Assembly: GCA_029959085.1 (NCBI GenBank)
Contig: JARWIR010000010.1
Coordinates: forward strand, 33,410,731-33,474,730
Length of the DNA stretch: 64,000 nucleotides
From: Nemophila menziesii
Lineage: Eukaryota; Streptophyta; Magnoliopsida; Boraginales; Hydrophyllaceae
Direction of reading: 5' to 3'
The notes under the pieces were generated by a model that was not told where the DNA came from, made no database searches, and worked only from the letters and a program-made list of their open reading frames with translations. Below, in pieces: positions 34,171-45,165 of the stretch (positions are counted from its first letter, which is position 1; each line of letters begins with the position of its first letter). The translations under genes and the position numbers were made by a program.

Positions 34171-35600
34171 TTAGGGAGACATCATAATGGAGGAAACATT
34201 TAAGTGTCCTAACCTAGCGTGCCACATATCTAGAGATTCAACAATATAAGCAGAAGTAGATGCATTCTCATAAAAAGCAGAAAAAACGTTAAGTACAAAT
34301 AGTCCACCATTAACGTGACCTTTTCCTACAAAGTCACCATTTCTAGAGATAATTATTTTCCCACCCTTGAAAACAAGTTTAAGTCCAGTTTTGGTTAGAA
34401 GGGACCTAGAGACTAAATTCCTACGAAGCGTGGGGACATACAAAACATCATTAAGGGTTAAGGTCTTGCCAGAGGTAAGTTTAAGACACACCTTTCCCTT
34501 GCCAAGGACGCCCGCAGTTGTAGAGTTTCCTATGTATGCGCATTCCCCATCAGCTACATCTTCAAACCCTTAAAATAACTCTTTGTTTGGCGCAGAAGTG
34601 TCTTGAAGCTCCAGTATCGAGAATCCATTCGGCCTTGTTTTCTACCAAATTAGTTTCGACCATAACCGCAGCAATTACCTCTTCAGTTTCAGTCAAGTTG
34701 GCGCGAGGTGGATTGTTAGGGGTAAACCTGTCTTTGCATTGATATGCCTTGTGTCCTTCATTTCCACAACAGTAGCAAGTTGCTTTGATTTTTTGAATAT
34801 GAGAAGTTGGTTTGAAGTTACCTCCGGATTTGTTAAATTTGCCCTTCGATTTGTTGTTCTTATTCTGACTATGAAATTTCCCTTTACCCTTGAAACCTTC
34901 TTTGTTACCATACCAGGAAGTCTCGACCAAGTTGGCTTTCGAAGGATAATGAGGTAGAGATTCAGACTTATCTTTGAGGCGATTTGCTTCTTCGGTTCTC
35001 ATGTGCCTGGTTAGCTCTTGGATCGTCATGTATTTTTCTTATGTTTGAGGTGGTTGCGATAGTCACTCTAGGATGGTGGGAATTTTTCAAGTAACACATA
35101 AGCTTGTAAGATTTCACACATTTTCATTCCTTCGGATACAATTTCGGCACAAAGGTTTTCGTAAATATGAACTTGTTCCATGATAGGTTTTTGATCGGTG
35201 ATTGAGAATTTGAGCCAGTTTCCGACCACATATTTTTTCTTACCGGATTCGTCACCTGCGTATTTAGTGGGTAAACGGTCCCAAATAGTTTTTGAAGATT
35301 TTTCGTTTACAAATAAATCAAACAAAGGGTTCGACATATGGTTCAAAAGATGACCCCTAGTTAGTTTATTTGCCTTGTCATATTTTGAAATTTTAGCGGA
35401 TATAGTAGCATCCGTATTATCAGTTGAAACGGGAGGGTTTTCGAGTAGTACAAAATCGACTTCTAATTGTTCAAAGAAAATAAGAAGTTTTTGGGACCAA
35501 CGTTTAAATTAGAACCATCTAAAGGTTCGAGTTTCGACATATCAGGTAAGGTTTTCAAAGTCGTAGTTTAAGCCGAAGAAGGATAAGACATTACAGATTA
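34171..35600 (-). pseudogene. Copia gag, protease and start of pre-integrase domain
   Basis: Minus-strand frames at 35346-35068 and 35029-34562 carry a UBN2-type gag and a Lys/Asn-rich region. A CCHC knuckle (CYCCGNEGHKAYQC) and the protease motif WILDTGASRHFC with intact DTGAS follow. The frame at 34491-34171 continues with VLYVPTLRRNLVS and the GAG-pre-integrase motif WHARLGHLNVSSI, cut off by the Gypsy LTR at 34184. Two frame breaks are visible. Confidence 0.88.
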
Positions 35601-35626
35601 CTTATTTAAAAGGTCTGTTCTTATAT

Positions 35627-36476
35627 TGTTGGTTAATATTAAAGTGATACTGTAATGGTATTTAAAAGTTTCGAAAAGTAAGCTTCAACTACTAAGTACG
35701 AAAAGAAATATTAAAGACAAAAATATAAAAGACGAAAGTAAAAAACAAACCCGTTTAGTGAAGGTGGTAACTGAACTGTAGAAGACGAAGATAAAAAAAT
35801 GTAGTGTCGTGGAGGAGCCACTGCCTTAAGAACGAACTTCGGGACATCCGAGATGCTACACTGTTTTTTCTGAACGTTCCCTAAGGTGTAAACACTACTA
35901 CCTACTCTTGTGTGCACTCACAAGTGAAGGTTGGAATCTGTATATTATTTCGCTCAAAGACAGAAGTAAAAAAGAAGGAAGAAAGTTGTTGCTGGATTAT
36001 TTTCGTAAGTGTTATTGTTGTGTAAAGTTGGTGTGAAATGAGTTGCGAAACTGTCCTATTTATAGACAAGAAAAACTAGTCAGTAACTAGCCGTTATGCC
36101 TCACTCAAGGCTTGTTAGTCATGGAAGATTAATAAAACATGGGTGGAATTGGTCAAATAAAATAAAAAGCTAGTTATAAAACTAGTTTATTTTTTAATTC
36201 CCCCAAGACCAGACCAGGGACTAGTGGTGCGCGCGTGTGGGCTTACCCATTATCTCTTAGTGTGCATGGGTGTTAGTTGTTTGGTAAATAATGGTACCAC
36301 AAAGATAATAAGCACCTTTTATCCTATTCACTCTACCGATGTGGGAAGACTTCTTCACTTCCCCCACTACACACCAGCACACGTTTCCACTTCCCCCCAC
36401 TACACACCAGCACACGTTTACTAAAATATATATTACACATGTTAAGAAGTATTGTGGACAATAAATGAGTCCAACA
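35627..36476 (-). repeat. 5' LTR of the Copia element
   Basis: 850 bp, near-identical to the other LTR apart from scattered substitutions and the deletion noted there. The sequence inside it (minus strand ATATAAGAACAGACC) does not look like the usual tRNA-Met primer site, so the primer site is either unusual or mutated. Confidence 0.92.
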
Positions 36477-36481
36477 ATAAA

Positions 36482-37747
36482 TATTTGTTATTGTACTCTT
36501 TTTTTTTAATTTTGTTTAATATAAGAAACAAAACTAAACATTAACAAAATAAATTTTCTAAATTAGTCTCAGTTAGGAATGTCAATGGGGCGAGGGTTTG
36601 TGAGTACCTGGCCCATCTTATTTTAAACGGGACGGATTTGAAGGTAGTAAATGGGGTTTGGGCAGGTTGTGGATATGGATTTTAAAAACCCGCACAGAAC
36701 GGGACGGGTTGTAGGAACGAAACTTGATTATTGCCCATCTGTTCATCACGATTTGGAACATCTTGAAGGCGGGAATGGAAGGCCTATTTAAGAAAAAGAA
36801 ATGGGATAATGGGGATATTATAAATAAAACAAATAAGCTCTTAATGAGTTCTTTGACAAATCTAAGAAAATCATCATCACAAAAGAAACCGTCAATGAAG
36901 AAGTAGTAGAAAGAGAATAATATTTTAAAAGACCTAGCTAAAATTCTTTGGCTGAATGATGGAATTTTTTCAAAACCATAGAATCCTCGCGATAAGATCA
37001 GCAGTTGATCTTAATTTTCTGAGTAGCTCTTTCAAGATAAAGGTGTAGATTGAAGAATCCGCTCAGTGATTTTCAAAATCAAGAAATGGTGTTTTCTTTT
37101 CTTTTTTCTACTTTGACAAAAAAAAAAATTAGGAAATTTGAGGAGAGTCAAAGTAGTTAACAATGAGAGGATATTAAGTCGTGTTCTATGATACTTGAGA
37201 CTTGAGAGTTAAATTTACCTTTGTATTTCATTATAAAACTATTTACAAGTAAACATTATATATGACTGAATTTTGTTACAAATAGATACATACCATTATG
37301 TATAAAACATACAAGTAATTATAATATAGCTGAGATAGTTAAAAGAACATATTTAACTTTGTGTGTATATTTAAAAAAATCCAGATTTTTGATGAAATCT
37401 AGAAAATTTTGAAGATGATTTCAAATTAAACTCAAATACTCACCTATGATTTCCATTCCCACGAGGATTCGGCAAAAACAAACAGAATAAATATCACAAA
37501 CATTATAATTACACAACCAAATTACTTTCATACATTTTAAAATATTTCAAACCAAGTGCAATATTCATCAAGAAAAAACCACTATTACACTTCCACTAAC
37601 AGAAAATACATGCCAAATCTCAAACCTCTCAATAGCTCCATCACCATAACATAAATATATTTTCCTGCAACAATTTCAAAACCCCTTTAATTAGATCCTA
37701 ATTTCAGACACAAAAGAAAAAAAAAATTATAGTACTTACCAAAACAA
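36482..37747. other. Intergenic with a possible hAT-type remnant
   Basis: The segment near 36567-36720 (AATGTCAATGGGGCGAGGG, ACGGGACGGGTT) and the CCCACGAGGATTCGGC near 37460 resemble ends of plant hAT-type repeats. No TSD or transposase is visible. The remainder is AT-rich and without genes. The part left of 37748 holds the profilin 3' UTR. Confidence 0.3.
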
Positions 37748-38400
37748 TTAAAGACCTTGTTCGATTAAATAATCACCAAGCCTTTCAACAATCATATTGC
37801 ATTGACCTGGAGTCATAGGCTCATCATAGATACCAATCACTAAAGCCAGATTCGTCTTTTTAACAGTAATCCCACCAGGACCCTGAAATAAAAATAATTT
37901 TTTTTTCAGTTTTAGTCCCTAATGTTTACAAAAATTGCAAAAGTATACCTTCTTTCCTCGGATTACAGCTCCAGCTTCACCTTGAATAACCATGTACTTT
38001 AACCCACCAAGGAATAACCCAGTTGGAGCAAGTGTACCTGGTTCTTCAAAATCCTTCACGATTGCACTTATTTCCTCTGGCTTAAACTACACGAAAATTT
38101 AATTGATCCAATTGTTTATTTCAAGTATATATAGACTAGATTAGCTGATTCATAAAGCTATAAACAGTTTAATTATCACACAATTCTTTGAATCAAGCAA
38201 AAAATGGAGACTTGAGCTAGATCTTTAAAGCAGATCAATTTTTAAACATGACCAAAGAATTAAAAAAAAATAGGAACCTGAGGGAAGTTGGCGCTTTGAG
38301 CCCAAACACTGCCGTCAACGCCGAGAATAGCGGCGGAGGTGAGAAAGTTGCCTTCGATCTCGCACATCAAATGATCGTCAACATAAGTTTGCCACGACAT
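37748..38400 (-). CDS. Profilin
   Basis: Three exons on the minus strand, 38400-38278, 38086-37949 and 37882-37748, encode 131 residues, the usual plant length. All introns are GT..AG and fall between codons. The N-terminus [36 protein letters not shown], the [12 protein letters not shown] phosphoinositide/actin region and the C-terminal [15 protein letters not shown] are diagnostic. Profilin binds G-actin, poly-proline and phosphoinositides and steers actin filament growth in the cytosol. The family includes common pollen allergens. No defects are seen. The ~190-bp first and ~65-bp second introns are ordinary. Expression (pollen versus general) cannot be told from sequence. Confidence 0.96.
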
Positions 38401-38875
38401 CTTGGATTTTTTTTTTTTTGTGTGTGTTGATTTTGTGAGTAGCTTAGGTTGTATATGAATGAAAGTGTGTGCAAAGAATATAAATGGAAAAAGGGAAGAA
38501 GATAGCGTCAAAACAACGGAAGGATGCGTGATTGGGTTTGTCGTAGAGCTAAACTTTGGGGTGCGTCACTCAATGACATTTAATGCATTATTTTATGAGG
38601 AAATATCAAAAACAGGCCCAACTAAGTAACAACATTATATTCTAAGGCCTGTTTATGAATCAAATGCTTTAAAGGCCTAAATGTAACTTATATCCTCTTC
38701 TCCCTCTCTCCTCCTAATACGGCTGCAGACTTACACATCTTACACATCTCTTACACCTTTTATCTCTTTTATTTTTTGAAATTCAAATTTGAATATTCCC
38801 TCTCTGCTCATTCCAATTGATTAAGTGGGTAGTCAGAATATTTCAATTGGGTTATTAAATGTTAGGGTTCTTATT

Positions 38876-40560
38876 CTAGATATTCTTCTTACCAGTAAAC
38901 CACAACCGGCACCACCCTCTCCAAATGACCTCGCCGCCGCACTCACAAAGCCGCTCTCCTGCATAAGAAAAACTCTGTGTGAACCGATTTAATTTTGTAA
39001 TAGTCACACAAAATGGCATGAGGGTGAAAGTCCAGGACTCTTGATGACTTTCACTGTTAGAAGCGGAGAAACACAATGAATGTGGTTTGACAAAATGGGA
39101 TTCTTAATGATGGAATTTCTCAGGTAATTATTTTGTTTGTTGTATCATAAATATTAGGGTAATTGCACCATTCGTCCTTTGTGTTATCCGATTTAAGCAT
39201 ATATACCCCTGTGTTTGGAAAGTCTCAGTATCTCCCCCTGTTGCTAGTATAGGTGAATAGACTTTGTTTAGCATATCAGAAGGCAATTTTACAAGACATC
39301 TACTTAAAATGTTGGATAAATTGTCTCTGTGCACTTGATATCTTGGATAACTAGTTAAAATGTTATGATTAATTGACTATGTGAGTGTTCTTCTTTTAGG
39401 ATTTTTCTGACCCTTGATTTAGTCTATCGATTAAGTTAGTAATCTCTCAGTTCTTGTACTAGATTTTGACAATTCGTCCCTTTGTTTGTTTCTGTTTTTT
39501 TTTTTTGTTCGAAACATTTTTTATGTTTCTGTTAATTGCAATGTCGGTCCATATGCTATGTAAGATAGTATATACATATGTACGTAAAGTAGAATCTTGG
39601 CTTCATTGACATTTCTTTCTTGTTTTTTTATTTGTTATTGTTGTTTTGTTGCTTCTTTTAAATAATGTGGGTGGGTAATTAATTGTGCAGATCTTTGTAC
39701 CTTAGGGTCATGTGAAGTTTTTAGTGCTCTTCAAATTGAGAAAGAAGTAGCTCCGGTTTTTTCTGAATGCATTACTTGTGAGGTATATCTTCTTCTTTTT
39801 CTAAGTTATCTTCTGATAAATTTTGAAAAGGAAGCTTTCAAGGTTAATAGAGATAAAATGGTCAATCTTTGGTGCTGCCTTGTATGGAGTAAATCTGTTT
39901 GGATCTTCATTCTCTGCCTTTATCTAACTTAGTATAATTTAGTGTGAACTATTTTGTATATATAGTTCAGTACAAAATAAAACTAAACATAAAAACTTCA
40001 ATATATTTGCGTGTATATACACGGACATAATGATTTGGTTAGATACACAGCTAATCAACTACCTATTAAATTGTTTCCAGGTTGCAAAGGAGCTTCAGGC
40101 ATGTTTTTAACATATGATAATTTCAACACTAATGCCTCCTTCATTGGTGAAGGAAGATATCAGAGTTTTTGTGGAACCCAAATGAGGCATATATACCCAA
40201 ACTGTAAGAATAGCACATTGATTCATCAAGAAAGGAATCATGATTGAGTCTCAATTGATGATGATGCAGAAGCTTTGGTGTTACCTATGGCAGACAAGAA
40301 AGCTTCTCTTGATGTGCTGCTTCAGATGGATTCTCTCCTATTAGCAACGGAAGTGACGGTCAAAGACCGGAATTAAGAAGATGAGTGCTTGATACTTGCA
40401 AGCGATGGGAACAGATTTGTCTTCGTAACGGAAGTCTCCATCTACACCATCAAGCTCGTTAAATGGTCCTGTGAGTGCAGCATCTGTAGTAGTTTCTCTT
40501 CTTACTTGTATCTGTAAGATGAATTCAAATGTTGTTAATAGTGAAAATGCAATTAGACAT
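38876..40560. other. Left interior of the Mutator-like element: exon-like pieces
   Basis: A GC-richer block at 38880-38960 opens the interior. A plausible plus-strand exon lies at about 39691-39782 (acceptor TGTGCAG, donor GAG|GTATAT). Another open stretch near 40288-40370 contains ADKKASLDVLLQMDSLLLAT. I cannot assign them to a family or join them in one frame. They could be captured gene fragments, as in Pack-MULEs, or chance. Confidence 0.25.
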
Positions 40561-41879
40561 TATATCACATAACTAGTTTAATCATCTATATATTTGTATG
40601 TATCTCCAGAGAGCTTATGTATTTCTGTTAGTTCATCTATTACTTTCTTACATCGATATCTTTTTTATATTGCTTCCTTTTGGGTATACACCTACTGTGA
40701 ATCATTGGGCATGCGTCCATCAATATTATCTTTCCAGCAACTGACCTTATGTATGCTTGGGCATACGCCCATCAACTACCTCTGTGTATACACCCATTCT
40801 AAATGGTTGGGCATACGCCCATCAGTATCATCCTTCCTACAAATGACCTTATGTATGGTTGGGCATACGTCCATCAACTACGTTTTGGTATACACCCATT
40901 CGGAAATACTAGTCAAGCATTATGAGTGGGTGCACACCCGTTCGGTCACCAATAAAGACTGAGCTATCGTTAGTGCGCCAATCAAGATCATCTTGTTTGT
41001 ATTTGACATTATGTGCATCTCCGTTTTGCGTATACACCCATTAGTAATGGTTGGGCATGCGATCATCTTGTCCGTATTTGATATTATGTGGGGTTGGGTA
41101 TACTCACAACATCTTCCTTTTGTGTATACACCCATAGGTAATGGTTGGGCATGCGCCCATCAAGATCACTTGTACTGCAAGTGAACTTATTTATTGTTCG
41201 GCATACGCCCATAAACAACCTTTGGGCATACACATGTTATGTTATGAGTGAGATGCACTACTACTGGGTAACTACTAGATGTAATACTATATACACCACA
41301 ATGGGTGTATATCCAAATTCAATAACGACGTAATTGGTGTATACACGAACTCAAAAACGACCCAATATAAATGATTTTGGTTTCAAATTTAAAAAAAATG
41401 GGTATACACCGCAATGGGTGTATACCAAAATTCATTAATGACCCAAATATAGTATCTTTTGTAGATGCAAACTAAACATCATGTCTATACCTCCAACAAA
41501 GGGTGTATACACAAATTCATTAACGACACATTGGTTGTATACCCAAACCCAAAAAATGACCAAATATTGTAGATTTTGTTTTCAAACTAAAACGAAATGG
41601 GTACACACCGCAATGGAGTATACCTAAATTCAATAACGACACAAATGTGTGTTTACCTATGTTCAATAACGATAACTGATATCTCTCTTCCTTTAACTTG
41701 GCATGATTGAGATGCACTACTAATGGGTAACTACTAGATGTGATAATTGGTATTTACTCATTTGATATATACCAGAGGTGGTTATAAGAGGTGCTTATTT
41801 TACAAGAGGTGGTTATAAGATATAGCTATTTGTGTGTATACCCATTAGGGGTACGTACAATAAAATATATCAATACGAA

Positions 41880-44655
41880 CTGTAATAGTGGGTATATACC
41901 ATAACGTAGTTGATGGTTGTATGCCCAAACGTAGTTGATGAGCATATGCCCAAATGCTTGACTAGTAATTTCGATTGGGTGTATACCAAAACGTAATTGA
42001 TGGGCTTATACCCAACCATAAATAATGTAGCTTGCGGGAAAGATGATCTTGATGGGCGTATGCCCAACCATTTTGAATTGGTGTATACCCAGACGTAGTT
42101 GATGGCATACGCCCATCAAGATCATCTATCACCGGAAGTGACCCTGTGTATGGCTAGGCATAGGCCTGTCGACTACCTTTGGGTATTCATCCATTTTAAA
42201 TGGTTGGGCATACACCCATCAAGATCATCTTTCCCGCAAATGACCTTCTGTATGGTTTAGCATTCTAAGTGGGTGCACACCCGTTTTGTCATCAATAATG
42301 ACCGAGTTATTTCTAGTGCGCCCATCAAGATCATATTTTCTGTAATTGACATTATGTAGTGTGGGTATACGCCCAACAACTTCCTTTTGGGTATACACCA
42401 ATTCAAAATGGTTGGGTATACACCCATCAACTTCCTTTTGGGTATACACCAATTTGAAATGTTTGCGCATACGTCCATCAAGATCATCCCGTCCCGCAAG
42501 TTACCTTATGTATGGTTGGGCATACGCCCATCAACTACGTTTTGGCATACACTATCAACTACGTTTCGGTATATACCCACTATTACAGTTCGTATTGATA
42601 TATATTATATTGTACGTACCCCCAGTGGGTGTACACCAAAATAGATATATCTATAACCACCTCTTGTAAAATAAGCACATCTTATAAACACCTCTGGTAT
42701 ATATCAAATGAGTAAATACCAAGTATCACATCTAGTAGTTACCCATTAGTAGTGCATCTCAATCATGTCTTTCACAATAAGTATATACAGATATAATACT
42801 AATATACCTACTGCTACATGTCGTTCTGTTATAGTATATTGTACGTACCCCAATGGGTATTATACCCAAATAGGTGTATCTTATAACCACCTCCTTTAAC
42901 AACCTCTGATATATACCCAAATGGGTAAACACCAAGTACCGCATCTAGTAGTTATACATTAGTAGTGTATCTCAACCATATATTTCACAATTGGTATATA
43001 CGAACATAATTGGTATATACCCACTATTACAGTTCGTAATGATATATTATACTGTACGTATCCCAATGGGTATACACCAAAATAGGTATTTCTTATAACC
43101 ACCTCTTGTAAAATAAGCACCTCTTTTAACCACCTCTGGTATATATCAAATGAGTAAATACCAAGTATCACATCTAGTAGTTACCCATTAGTAGTGCATC
43201 TCAATCATGTGTTTCACAATAAGTATATACAGATATAATAGGAATATACCTACTACTATAGGTCGTACTGTTATAGTATTTTGTACGTACCCCAGTGGGT
43301 ACTATAAGTTGATGGGTGTATGCCAAAACGTAGATGATGAGCATATGCCCAACCATACATAAGGTCTCTTGAATGAAGACATATTGATGGGCGTATACCC
43401 AAACATTTCCAATCAGCGTAAGCCAAATGCTTGACTAGTAATTTCGATTGCGTGTATATCAAAAGGTAGTTGATGGGCGTATACCCAACCATACGTAATG
43501 TAACTTGCGGGGAGGATGATCTTGATGGGCGTATGTCCAACCATTTTGAATTGGTGTATACCCAAACGTAGTTGATGGCATACGCCCATCAAGATCATCT
43601 TTCACCGGAAGTGACCCTGTGTATGGCTGGGCATAGGCCTGTCGACTGCCTTTGGGTATTCATCCATTTTAAATGGTTGGGCATACACCCATCAAGATCA
43701 TCTTTCCCGCAAATGACCTGTATGGCTTAGCAATTTGAGTGGGTGCACACACGTTTTGTCACCAATAATGACCGAGTTATTTTCTAGTGCGCCCATCAAG
43801 ATCATCTTTTCTATAATCGACATTATGTAGTGTTGGGTATACGCCCAACAACTTCCTTTTGGGTATACACCAATTCAAAATGGTTGGCTATACATCCATC
43901 AACTTCCTTTTGGGTATACACCCATTTGAAATGTTTGCGCATACGCCCATCAAGATCATCCTGTCCCGCAAGTGACCTTATGTATGGTTGGGCATACGCC
44001 CATCAACAACGTTTTGGCATACACCCATCAACTACGTTTTGGTATATACCCACTATTACAGTTTGTATTGATATATATTATATTGTACGTACCCCCAGTG
44101 GGTGTACACCAAAATAGATATATCTATAACCACCTCTTGTAAAATAAGCACCTCTTATAACCACCTCTAGTATATATCAAATGAGTAAATACCAAGTATC
44201 ACATCTAGTAGTTACCCATTAGTAGTGCATCTCAATCACATGTTTCACAATAAGTATGTACAGATATAATACTAATATACCTACTACTACATGTCGTTCT
44301 GTTATAGTATATTGTACGTACCTCAATGGGTATTATACCCAAATGGGTGTATTTTATAACCACCTCCTTTAACAAGCTCTGGTATATACCCAAATGGGTA
44401 AACACCAAGTACCGCATCTAGTAGTTATACATTAATATTGTATCTCAACCATATGTTTCACAATTCGTATATACGATCATAACCGGTATATACCCACTAT
44501 TACAGTTCGTACTGATATATTATATTGTACGTATACCAATGGGTATACACCAAAATAGGTATATCTTATAACCACCTCTTGTAAAATAAGCACCTATTAT
44601 AACCACCTGTGGTATATATCAAATGAGTAAATACCAAGTATCACATCTAGTAAAT
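41880..44655. repeat. ~1.47-kb direct duplication with inverted arms inside the satellite
   Basis: Matching landmarks recur about 1473-1482 bp apart: ACCGGAAGTGACCCTGTGTA at 42131 and 43613, CTRCTACATGTCGTTCTG at 42811 and 44284, TTTCGATTG at 41970 and 43443. Within each super-unit the first part (for example 41745-42100) is the reverse complement of a later part (42480-42735). Each unit can therefore fold on itself. Confidence 0.8.
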
Positions 44656-44774
44656 ACCACCTCCGGTATACACCCAGATTGGTTAACCCCATAGTGTCAG
44701 TCACATTTTGATTAATCGTTACAATAATACAAATAGAAATGTGTGTACACCACATGTGTTTGTATTTGTGTTCA

Positions 44775-45025
44775 AGGGTTAGGTTTTTAGGATTAATGGA
44801 TTAGGTTTTATGGTTTAGGGTATACACCCATAATGTTTTCACACATACTATATACACAATAAAATGTAAAAAGAATAACCACCTCATACCCAAATGGGTG
44901 TATCTCATAACCACCTCTGGTACATACCCAAATGTGTAATCAACAAGTACCGCATCTAGTAGTGTATCTCAACCATATGTTTCACAGTTGGTATATACGA
45001 ACATAATTTTAGGGTTTAGGGTAAT
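44775..45025. repeat. Short telomere-like motifs
   Basis: GGGTTAGG, TTTAGGA, ATTAGG and GGTTTAGGG occur at 44775-44821, and TTTTAGGGTTTAGGGTAA at 45007-45023. Only two exact plant-telomere units are adjacent, at the satellite's right edge. Confidence 0.5.
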
Positions 45026-45165
45026 ATGTCTCTGGATTTGTATACACCCAGACCTCTTAACGGGAATATACACAGATGGGTATACACCCAAAAGTGTATC
45101 TCATATAACACCATCTGGTAAATACTCATTATAGTAACAGGTATTTACTCAGTGTGGATATACTC

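Larger units (their letters stand above)
30932..34184 (-). mobile_element. Gypsy (Athila-like) solo LTR inserted in Copia pol
   Basis: TG...CA ends with a 5-bp TSD TAATG at 30927-30931 and 34185-34189. Removing the element and one TSD leaves the Copia pre-integrase reading frame continuous. Without its own nested insert it is about 1.57 kb, matching the 7005-8541 LTR. The minus-strand start TGATGTCTCCC and its complement at 34139-34149 form an 11-bp perfect hairpin stem. No internal domain is present, so LTR-LTR recombination is the likely origin. Confidence 0.93.
26761..36476 (-). mobile_element. Ty1/Copia retrotransposon with both LTRs, dead and nested
   Basis: The LTRs at 26761-27743 and 35627-36476 begin TGTTGG and end CCAACA in window orientation. 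The 5-bp direct repeat ATAAA lies at 26756-26760 and 36477-36481. Between them, on the minus strand, are gag, zinc knuckle, protease, GAG-pre-integrase, integrase, RT and RNase H, in Copia order (Tnt1-like motifs). A Gypsy solo LTR at 30932-34184 interrupts the pre-integrase domain. Without that insert the element is about 6.5 kb. Many stops and frameshifts make it non-functional. Confidence 0.95.
40680..45165. repeat. Palindromic satellite: GGGCATACGCCC / GGGTATACACCC modules
   Basis: About 4.5 kb built from short near-palindromes (TGGGCATACGCCCA, TGGGTATACACCCA and variants). They are separated by recurrent linkers of about 15-30 bp such as TCAAGATCATCTTTCC, TCAACTACGTTTTGG and AAATGGT. A longer linker is GACCTTATGTATGGT. 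Both orientations occur. Many small open frames arise from it; none is a gene. It is wholly inside the Mutator-like element. Confidence 0.92.

Noticed and set aside
40594..44117. Many small open frames with IRPSxxF/GIHP repeats
   Set aside because: Products of the palindromic satellite rather than genes.
40680..45165. CRISPR-like regular spacing of short palindromes
   Set aside because: This is plant nuclear DNA with irregular spacing. The linkers are repeated rather than unique, and no cas genes are present.
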